A stretch of DNA of 6,425 nucleotides from the NCBI GenBank assembly GCA_945867185.1, contig CAMBHM010000088.1:1-6425 (forward strand). Reading direction: 5' to 3'. The translations under genes and the position numbers were made by a program. The notes below the pieces were generated by a model that saw only the letters and a program-made list of their open reading frames with translations, was not told the DNA's origin and did not search any database. Shown piece after piece: positions 1 through 4,664 of the stretch. This DNA comes from Legionella genomosp. 1 (GTDB lineage Bacteria; Pseudomonadota; Gammaproteobacteria; Legionellales; Legionellaceae). Numbering within the stretch: position 1 is the first letter of the stretch; each line of letters starts with the position of its first letter.

Positions 1-77
1 TCTTCGCCGCCGCCCTCAGGTATGATAAACCCCCAGCCTTTGGCATTGTTAAACCACTTTACTTCTCCTCTAGCCAT
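1..77 (-). CDS. Cold-shock domain protein (CspA/CspD family), N-terminal fragment
   Basis: This is the first 25 codons of a gene running off the left edge of the window; the rest is not visible. The peptide begins MARGEVKWFNNAKGWGFIIP and continues EGGGE, which is the first two beta strands of the cold-shock (OB-fold) domain. It includes the KWFN segment (residues 7-10) and the RNP1-type nucleic-acid-binding motif KGWGFI (residues 13-18). Family members are about 65-90 residues and bind single-stranded RNA and DNA as RNA chaperones or, for CspD, as inhibitors of replication. The acidic-glycine EGGGE stretch after strand 2 recalls CspD-like proteins, but the fragment is too short to choose the subfamily, so no symbol is given. 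The start is well supported by an AAAAGGAGAT ribosome binding site a few bases upstream (complement of about 81-90). The family is certain; the subfamily is not. Confidence 0.93.
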   Translation of the reverse strand, partial: MARGEVKWFNNAKGWGFIIPEGGGE

Positions 78-135
78 GATATCTCCTTTTGCTAAAGTGT
101 TAGATGGCAATTGCATTCTTCCGTAAATGACAATC

Positions 136-153
136 GTGATAACCGCACATCAC
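136..153 (-). other. Small inverted repeat at the predicted 5' end of the cold-shock mRNA
   Basis: The arms GTGAT (136-140) and ATCAC (149-153) are perfect complements separated by 8 bases, so the transcript could form a 5-base-pair hairpin. It lies exactly where transcription from the predicted promoter would start, so it would be a 5'-terminal stem. Structured leaders are common in cold-shock genes, but a five-base stem can easily arise by chance. I do not see a convincing copy of the cspA cold box. Confidence 0.2.
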
Positions 154-159
154 TTTTTT

Positions 160-189
160 AACATACCTTAAAAGGAACTCATTGCTCAA
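160..189 (-). promoter_or_regulatory. Probable sigma-70 promoter of the cold-shock gene
   Basis: On the minus strand there is a -35-like TTGAGC (complement of 184-189), an 18-base spacer, and a -10-like TATGTT (complement of 160-165). Each box matches the consensus at four of six positions. Transcription would begin near 153, giving a leader of about 75 bases before the ATG at 77. This is the best promoter I can find upstream of that gene, but it is predicted by eye only. Confidence 0.4.
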
Positions 190-347
190 GCTTTTTTGTG
201 AAGAGGCGTTCAAGATTGACTTGATAAAGCGCACTGTAATTTCTTGCGATCATAAAGAAAAAATTATGGTCGAAAACAGGGGGTGATGGACATTGTTTTT
301 TTCAGTATGATTCCGAAAAAAATTATTTCACAACAAGGAGCGTGATC

Positions 348-413
348 ATGCCCCAACCTGCCCTGCTATTGTCTCAGCTCAACCGGTATCTCAGGACACT
401 CAACCAGGGTTAG
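348..413 (+). pseudogene. Possible 5' stump of xseA (exonuclease VII large subunit), or an orphan 21-codon frame
   Basis: A frame of 21 codons begins at ATG 348 and stops at TAG 411-413. It is preceded by AAGGAG (335-340) at an ideal seven-base spacing, a genuine-looking translation start in an otherwise empty region. The peptide MPQPALLLSQLNRYLRTLNQ plus a final G has a core, LSQLNRYLRTL (residues 8-18). From memory this matches the style of the conserved N-terminus of XseA, where a V-S-(E/Q)-L-N-R-Y-(L/I)-R pattern opens the OB-fold domain. XseA is normally about 400-450 residues, so only the first 4-5 percent would remain. The frame runs 14 bases into the 3' end of the convergent channel gene, which could mark the edge of a deletion. 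Alternatives are a chance frame or a real small protein. The resemblance covers only about a dozen residues, so this is a hypothesis. Confidence 0.35.
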
Positions 414-2661
414 TAGGTACGAGATTGGTGAGGTGAATCTCTCGTTGCGGGAAAGGCATAACGATTTGATGTTCACGAAAGGCCTTTTCTATTGCAAAAT
501 TCAAATCGCTTTGAACCAATGCCTTTTTATTGACATCTTTGATGAGGCATCCCAGTAGAAAAACAAGGGCGCTGTCTGCAAAGGATCGAAACAATACCAT
601 CGGTTTATTGCGGCCACTCTTGATGATTTCTTCGTGCTCGTTTGCAACAGCCAAGAGTACATCTCTCACCAACTGTGTATCACTGCCATAGGCAACTCCG
701 ACTTGGCATTCGATACGACAGTAACTGTCACTGAACATGTAGTTGGTGACCCGACGAGTAATGAGATCGGAATTTGGTACGATGATGTCTTCGCGGGAGG
801 GGGTGATCAGTTGCGTAGAGCGCACGCGAATTTTTTTTACAAATCCCTCAACCCCATCGACATTGATGCGATCGCCTGGTCGGATGGGCTTTTCAATGAG
901 TAGAATGATGCCTGAGACAAAGTTATTGACGATGCTCTGTAACCCCAACCCAATGCCCACTGAAAGCGCACCCGCAATGATGGCAAGCCCCGTGAAGTCA
1001 AATCCAGCTACTAAAAATCCTGAAAGGAGGGCGACCGTAAATCCAACATAGGTAAGGATAGACGCCACGGCTACTTGGGTTTCTTCCTCGTTTTCAAATT
1101 GTTGATGGCGGCTAATGCCTGTAGATAGCGTACGAAACAGTAAGTACAGTAGGCAAAAGACTACTACGCCAGCAAGGATTCGCGTGGGATAGAGGGTCAT
1201 GTTTAGAAAATGGATCCCGTGGAGCAATTGATCATAAAAACTGCTGATAGACTCTGTCGCAAACCCCCAACTTTGTCCTATGAAGTAAAGACTGGTTGCA
1301 ATGACAAGCAATTGAGCGACTGTTTTTAAGATTAAAAATTCTGTGAACGGCTGCTCCGCTTTATATCCGAAGTATCGGATGATGGTTGCTTTGGTGGTGG
1401 GCTGAAGCTGCAACATCAAGTAGAGCTTGTTGATGCCTTGGATCAGTAACACGGTCAGAAAAATGAGGGTGAAGGTGATATACCCGGAAAAGGTTAAATA
1501 ATGAGCCAGGGCGAGGTAGCCTAAGATATTGAGAGCGGCAGTAATAGATAGAAGGAGGAACACGAGCCGTTGAATCGCTTGGTGATGATGTTTAATGAAA
1601 AGGAAATGTCGGTGTGCTCGACAAAAATAGCGAATGAAATAGGCGCCCATGGCGAGAATCAGTATGACAAAAAGCGATTGAAGTAACTGCCAGAGAGGGC
1701 TGTTGGGTAGAAAATACTGACCCAATTCGTGTCCAATGAGTCCTAAGGCGTAAACACTGATAAGGGTAATACAGAATGATTGTGAAAACGCAAGATTAAG
1801 AGAATACCAATACAAAAACGCACGTATTTTTTTGATTTTAAATAAGATCAACAACCCTAGCAAAGATAGGAAATAGGTAAAGAGAATGGCCGACAAAGCG
1901 ATTGGAAGGTGATGCAGTGTCGGCATGTTGGTCGTTAGAAGTAAATCGACTAATAAGGCACTGGTGGTAAAAAAGAGAGTTTGTACTATCCATTGCGTGG
2001 TATTGGATTGATTCATGCGAAGTTGATGGCGAATCAATCTGTTTTTGCGAAGTTGGGTGGTTATGAGACTAGAGCAACAGGCAGCGATAAGCAGTGTGCT
2101 TATCCAAAACCAAAGAGAGGGTATGGCATTGGGGAGTGTGGTAAACAGTGCTGTGAGGAGGGTTGTTTCAGCAGGGGCTTGTAAAGCTTGATCAACCATT
2201 GCCCATATCGGAAGATCTCTGGTCAATGCTTGTTCTTGCTGTAATTGTGAAATGGCAGTTTTATAAGCATCAATCGCTTCTTTAACTCGAATAGAAAACA
2301 ATCGGCATTGCGCTTGTTTGTCAGCGATTTCTTTCTGTTGGTGGTCGAGGTAGAGCCGATCGGCGCCTTCATGAGAGGTTTCTTTAACAACGGTCCCTTG
2401 TTTGATTAAGAGCTCCAGGTTGTCTGATTTTTTTTGTAGGGATTCAACGCATTGATCTGCTTTGAGGGTGAGTTCTGAAAGGGTTGCTACGGCTAGGGTC
2501 AGATTATGTAGATTGAGGTTTTGTACGGATAACTGAAGGTTGATATGATCGAATTGTTGATTGGCTTTTCTGGTGTCAAATGGATGCGAGATCTCGATCG
2601 GACCCGCCAGTGAAGGGCCGATAAATAGAAAAAAAAGCCCTATAAGGGTGATTGGTCGCAT
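400..2661 (-). CDS. Mechanosensitive channel of the MscS superfamily, large multi-spanning type
   Basis: An inner-membrane channel that opens under membrane tension to release solutes during hypo-osmotic shock. In numbering from the upstream ATG at 2667 (755 residues), residues 1-21 form a signal peptide ending SLA/G. Residues about 22-180 form a charged helical, probably coiled-coil, periplasmic domain. From about 183 to 590 there are roughly ten or eleven hydrophobic segments. The MscS core follows: pore helix GLAIIAGALSVGIGLGLQS (560-578) with NNFVSGIILL, the beta-domain IEKPIRPGDRI (591-601), and the alpha/beta end with MPFPQREIHL (737-746). The layout is like MscK, MscM and YbiO; the length is near YbiO, but I cannot assign one of these names. 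I prefer the ATG at 2661 (753 residues) because AAGGAG directly abuts the ATG at 2667 but is six bases from the one at 2661. It is transcribed alone, divergently from yqgE. No terminator is evident after the stop. Confidence 0.93.
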   Translation of the reverse strand: MRPITLIGLFFLFIGPSLAGPIEISHPFDTRKANQQFDHINLQLSVQNLNLHNLTLAVATLSELTLKADQCVESLQKKSDNLELLIKQGTVVKETSHEGADRLYLDHQQKEIADKQAQCRLFSIRVKEAIDAYKTAISQLQQEQALTRDLPIWAMVDQALQAPAETTLLTALFTTLPNAIPSLWFWISTLLIAACCSSLITTQLRKNRLIRHQLRMNQSNTTQWIVQTLFFTTSALLVDLLLTTNMPTLHHLPIALSAILFTYFLSLLGLLILFKIKKIRAFLYWYSLNLAFSQSFCITLISVYALGLIGHELGQYFLPNSPLWQLLQSLFVILILAMGAYFIRYFCRAHRHFLFIKHHHQAIQRLVFLLLSITAALNILGYLALAHYLTFSGYITFTLIFLTVLLIQGINKLYLMLQLQPTTKATIIRYFGYKAEQPFTEFLILKTVAQLLVIATSLYFIGQSWGFATESISSFYDQLLHGIHFLNMTLYPTRILAGVVVFCLLYLLFRTLSTGISRHQQFENEEETQVAVASILTYVGFTVALLSGFLVAGFDFTGLAIIAGALSVGIGLGLQSIVNNFVSGIILLIEKPIRPGDRINVDGVEGFVKKIRVRSTQLITPSREDIIVPNSDLITRRVTNYMFSDSYCRIECQVGVAYGSDTQLVRDVLLAVANEHEEIIKSGRNKPMVLFRSFADSALVFLLGCLIKDVNKKALVQSDLNFAIEKAFREHQIVMPFPQREIHLTNLVPTNPG

Positions 2662-2667
2662 GGTCAT

Positions 2668-2673
2668 CTCCTT
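2668..2673 (-). promoter_or_regulatory. Ribosome binding site that decides the channel gene start
   Basis: The minus strand reads AAGGAGATGACCATG. The Shine-Dalgarno AAGGAG has zero spacing to the first ATG (2667) and six bases to the second (2661). Normal ribosome geometry therefore favours 2661, although both are in frame and the signal peptide works from either. Confidence 0.75.
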
Positions 2674-2677
2674 AACC

Positions 2678-2706
2678 AGAATAGGGTTTGTGCGAAATCA
2701 TGTCAA
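2678..2706 (-). promoter_or_regulatory. Strong sigma-70 promoter of the mechanosensitive channel gene
   Basis: The minus strand has a perfect -35 TTGACA (complement of 2701-2706), an ideal 17-base spacer, and a -10 TATTCT (complement of 2678-2683, four of six matches). The start of transcription would fall near 2670-2672, that is, at or inside the ribosome binding site, so the leader would be only about 9-11 bases before the ATG at 2661. The -35 box lies back to back with the expected -35 region of the yqgE promoter. Confidence 0.65.
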
Positions 2707-2728
2707 GCGCCTATTTGTTTCTATGGTC

Positions 2729-2734
2729 TATAAT
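2729..2734 (+). promoter_or_regulatory. Probable -10 element of the yqgE-ruvX-pyrB operon
   Basis: A perfect TATAAT lies 39 bases upstream of the yqgE ATG. Transcription would begin near 2741 and leave a leader of about 33 bases. The -35 region expected 17 bases upstream (about 2706-2711) does not resemble TTGACA, and there is no extended -10 TGn, so the promoter may be weak or need an activator. It is the only good candidate in the divergent spacer. Confidence 0.5.
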
Positions 2735-2758
2735 GAAGAACAAGAGGAAGGGAATAAG

Positions 2759-2768
2759 AAGGGGGGGG
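2759..2768 (+). promoter_or_regulatory. Unusual ribosome binding site of yqgE made of an eight-G tract
   Basis: The purine stretch AAGGGGGGGG (G run 2761-2768) sits five bases before the ATG at 2774 and must serve as the Shine-Dalgarno sequence. A purine-rich segment with AAGAGGAAGGGAA (2742-2754) precedes it. A homopolymer of eight G is prone to slipped-strand length change, and any change would alter the spacing of the ribosome binding site. Confidence 0.6.
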
Positions 2769-2773
2769 ATGTT

Positions 2774-3340
2774 ATGATGACACTACCAGCGTCGTTGGCC
2801 AATCATCTGCTGATTGCTATGCCTTCTCTTCATGATCCGAATTTTGAAAAATCCGTGGTATATGTTTGCGAGCATCAGCCTCAGGGTACGGTTGGATTAA
2901 TCATCAATAGGCCGATGCAATTTCCATTGGGGTTGGTATTTGATCAACTACAGATCGAGCCCTTGCACGTGGAGAGCAATCGGATTCCGTTATTGTTTGG
3001 GGGGCCTTTACAACCAGAACGTGGATTCGTGATTCATCGGCCTCTTGGGGGATGGCGATCAAGCCTTGCCTTGCGAGAGGGGGTGACGGTGACAACCTCC
3101 AATGATATTATTCGTGCCATAGCGGGCGAAACCGGACCCAAGGATGTGTTGGTGACACTGGGATATGCAGGGTGGGACGCCAATCAATTGGATCAAGAGG
3201 TTGTGAATAATGTCTGGCTGGTTTGTCCTTATAAATCAGAGTTGTTGTATGAGGTCCCTTTTGAAGAGCGTTGGGACTATGCGGGGTTGATGCTGGGTGT
3301 TAAAATGAACGAATTAAGTACTGACGTGGGCCATGCTTGA
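2774..3340 (+). CDS. yqgE: YqgE/AlgH family protein (UPF0301, DUF179)
   Basis: A cytoplasmic protein of the YqgE/AlgH family, whose biochemical role is unclear; algH was named in Pseudomonas for an effect on alginate. The 188 residues match the usual length (E. coli YqgE is about 187). Family signatures are visible in order: HLLIAMPSLHDPNFEKSVVY with VCEH (11-34), GLIINRP (41-47), LLFGGPLQPERGFVIH (73-88), and LVTLGYAGWDANQLDQE (126-142) followed by the tryptophan of NNVW (145-148). The frame is open upstream, with in-frame ATG codons at 2561 and 2723, but homology begins just after 2774 and the G-rich ribosome binding site serves that ATG. A second in-frame ATG follows at once (2777). It is first in an operon with ruvX and pyrB, a pairing with ruvX conserved across gammaproteobacteria, and its stop lies beyond the ruvX start. 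Family assignment is secure; function is not. Confidence 0.96.
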   Translation: MMTLPASLANHLLIAMPSLHDPNFEKSVVYVCEHQPQGTVGLIINRPMQFPLGLVFDQLQIEPLHVESNRIPLLFGGPLQPERGFVIHRPLGGWRSSLALREGVTVTTSNDIIRAIAGETGPKDVLVTLGYAGWDANQLDQEVVNNVWLVCPYKSELLYEVPFEERWDYAGLMLGVKMNELSTDVGHA

Positions 3341-3755
3341 AGACGGGATTTATCTGGGATTTGATTTTGGATATAAACGTATTGGGGTTGCGGTTGGTCA
3401 GCGCTTGACGGCAAGTGCCTCTCCTTTGTCTACTTTAGGTGCTACAGGCGGTGTGCCAAGCTGGGATGTCCTCCAGTCTTTGTTGCGTCAGTGGCGGCCC
3501 TGTGGGCTTGTGGTAGGCTATCCCACCTGTATAGATGGCAGTGAGCAATATACGACGTCTGCAGCCCGTGGGTTCGCGCGTCAATTGCGAAAACGATTTC
3601 AATTACCCGTGTTTTTGGTCGATGAACGCTTATCAACGGTCGAAGCACGTGCACAGATTTTTGCAGAGGGTGGGTATCGGAAACTCAAGCGCACTGAAAT
3701 CGATAGCATTGCTGCTTGTGTGATACTTGAACAGTGGTTACAAGGTTCAAGGTGA
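3333..3755 (+). CDS. ruvX: RuvX/YqgF, RNase H-fold putative resolvase and pre-16S rRNA nuclease
   Basis: A small RNase H-like protein implicated in 5' maturation of pre-16S rRNA and proposed as a Holliday junction resolvase; it is essential in E. coli. The 140 residues match the family (about 138). Three acidic catalytic positions are visible: D11 in the opening strand GFDFGYKRIGVAVGQ (9-23), E98 in LVDERLSTVEA (95-105), and D124 in TEIDSIAA (121-128). EGGYRKL (112-118) is also typical. The middle segment VVGYPTCIDGSEQ (60-72) departs from the usual VVGLPLNMDG pattern; the asparagine normally before M-D-G is C66. The ATG lies inside yqgE with an 8-base overlap and has no good Shine-Dalgarno of its own, so translation is probably coupled to yqgE. 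pyrB follows after three bases. Confidence 0.96.
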   Translation: MLEDGIYLGFDFGYKRIGVAVGQRLTASASPLSTLGATGGVPSWDVLQSLLRQWRPCGLVVGYPTCIDGSEQYTTSAARGFARQLRKRFQLPVFLVDERLSTVEARAQIFAEGGYRKLKRTEIDSIAACVILEQWLQGSR

Positions 3756-3758
3756 GGC

Positions 3759-4664
3759 ATGATGAATCATTTTCTAGAGATAAGTGCGTTATCCCATCAG
3801 GATGCGATTGCACTGATTAAGCGTGCGATATGGTTTAAAACAGCGCGATCGTTTCCTGCTTATACAGATCATCCGGTGGCCTTATTATTTTATGAGAACA
3901 GCACCAGGACACGCGTGAGTTTTGAGCTCGCTGCTAAGCACTTGTCTATGCCTGTTGTGATGCTGGATAAAGACACCTCTTCAGAAAGTAAGGGAGAAAC
4001 CATCGAGGACACGGTGAGTACTCTGGCAGCCATGGGGATAAAGATGGCGGTGATTCGGCATGGATCACCAGGGTTGCCCACTCATCTTTCTGAAAAAAAT
4101 GTGCTGCAAATTATCAATGCAGGAGATGGTACGCAAGCGCATCCTAGCCAAGCGTTGTTGGATCTCATGACCATCTATGAGAAAAAACCAGCGCTGAATA
4201 CGCTTAAAATTGCAATCATTGGTGATATTCGGCATTCGCGCGTCGCGCATTCTTTAAGCGAGGGGTATGCGTTGTTTGAGGTGCAAGAAGTCGTGTGGGT
4301 GGCGCCTTTATTGTGGCAACCAGATAACGTTTTGTATGGTCGAGTGACGACTTCATTAAAAGAGGGTTTGGTAGATGCCGACGTGGTGGTGTGCTTACGG
4401 GTGCAACAGGAACGTCTTTTAAAGGGAGAGGATCTGGATTTGGTGTGTTTTCGTCAAGAGTATGCGCTGACAAAAAAGACGCTCGCTTACGCAAAAAGGA
4501 ATGCGCTAGTGATGCATCCAGGGCCCATGAACCGTGAGGTGGAGATTGACAGTGATGTCGCCGATGGTCCTCAGTCAGTCATTCTTCAGCAAGTCACCAA
4601 TGGTGTTTTCATGCGGATGGCTTTGCTTGAGTTCCTTATAAAGGGATCTGCAACGTTTGTTTGA
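3759..4664 (+). CDS. pyrB: Aspartate carbamoyltransferase catalytic subunit
   Basis: Catalyses carbamoyl phosphate plus L-aspartate to N-carbamoyl-L-aspartate, the first committed step of pyrimidine synthesis, in the cytoplasm; the catalytic unit is a trimer. The 301 residues carry all expected signatures: carbamoyl-phosphate motif STRTR (48-52), the neighbouring-subunit loop with S74 and K78 in SSESKGET, R100, HPSQALLDL (128-136), GDIRHSRVAHS (155-165), the aspartate-binding LRVQQER (213-219), and HPGPMNR (253-259). The C-terminal ADGPQSVILQQVTNGVFMRM resembles Pseudomonas-type PyrB, but the N-terminal extension of that group is missing, so the protein is nearer E. coli length. ATG codons at 3759 and 3762 are both possible; the Shine-Dalgarno AAGGTGAGG overlaps the ruvX stop and fits 3762 slightly better. 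It is last in the operon. No pyrI, pyrC or pyrR adjoins it, and its end overlaps comM. Confidence 0.97.
   Translation: MMNHFLEISALSHQDAIALIKRAIWFKTARSFPAYTDHPVALLFYENSTRTRVSFELAAKHLSMPVVMLDKDTSSESKGETIEDTVSTLAAMGIKMAVIRHGSPGLPTHLSEKNVLQIINAGDGTQAHPSQALLDLMTIYEKKPALNTLKIAIIGDIRHSRVAHSLSEGYALFEVQEVVWVAPLLWQPDNVLYGRVTTSLKEGLVDADVVVCLRVQQERLLKGEDLDLVCFRQEYALTKKTLAYAKRNALVMHPGPMNREVEIDSDVADGPQSVILQQVTNGVFMRMALLEFLIKGSATFV

Larger units (their letters stand above)
78..399. other. AT-rich intergenic stretch, mostly unexplained
   Basis: About 320 bases lie between the start of the cold-shock gene and the end of the channel gene. The left half carries the predicted cold-shock promoter and leader. The right end holds a 21-codon frame with a strong ribosome binding site (annotated separately). 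Between them (about 200-330) I see several A and T tracts but no convincing promoter pair, no intrinsic terminator for the channel gene that ends at 400, and no tRNA-like fold. One other tiny frame (286-345, 19 residues, plus) ends two bases before the ATG at 348. Because the stretch is long for this compact region and ends in a gene-like start, a deleted gene is a reasonable explanation. Confidence 0.6.

Noticed and set aside
315..329. A/T-rich near-palindrome GAAAAAAATTATTTC as a terminator for the channel gene
   Set aside because: The possible stem is only four base pairs with no GC core, so it would not form a stable intrinsic terminator.
286..345. A 19-residue plus-strand frame (MDIVFFSMIPKKIISQQGA) ending two bases before the ATG at 348
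   Set aside because: Its only upstream purine run (279-283) is too close to the ATG, there is no convincing promoter, and the peptide resembles nothing I know. It could be translated as a leader but I cannot support it as a gene.
414..560. Plus-strand peptide after the putative xseA stump containing GEVNLSLRE, vaguely like the GEISNLS motif of XseA
   Set aside because: It is the antisense of the conserved MscS C-terminus (REIHLTNL), which is clearly the real coding strand, so the similarity is coincidental.
634..1051. Plus-strand open frames of about 90-100 codons opposite the channel gene
   Set aside because: They lie antisense to the conserved MscS core, have no ribosome binding sites, and encode low-complexity or unrecognisable peptides; they mirror the real gene.
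2561..2773. Upstream extension of the yqgE frame to ATG 2561 or ATG 2723
   Set aside because: The extension overlaps the divergent channel gene and both promoters, lacks family similarity, and the normal family N-terminus begins just after 2774.
4634..4647. Inverted repeat TCCTT/AAGGGA near the pyrB-comM junction as a terminator
   Set aside because: The stem is about five pairs with a wobble and there is no following T tract on either strand, and it lies inside coding sequence.
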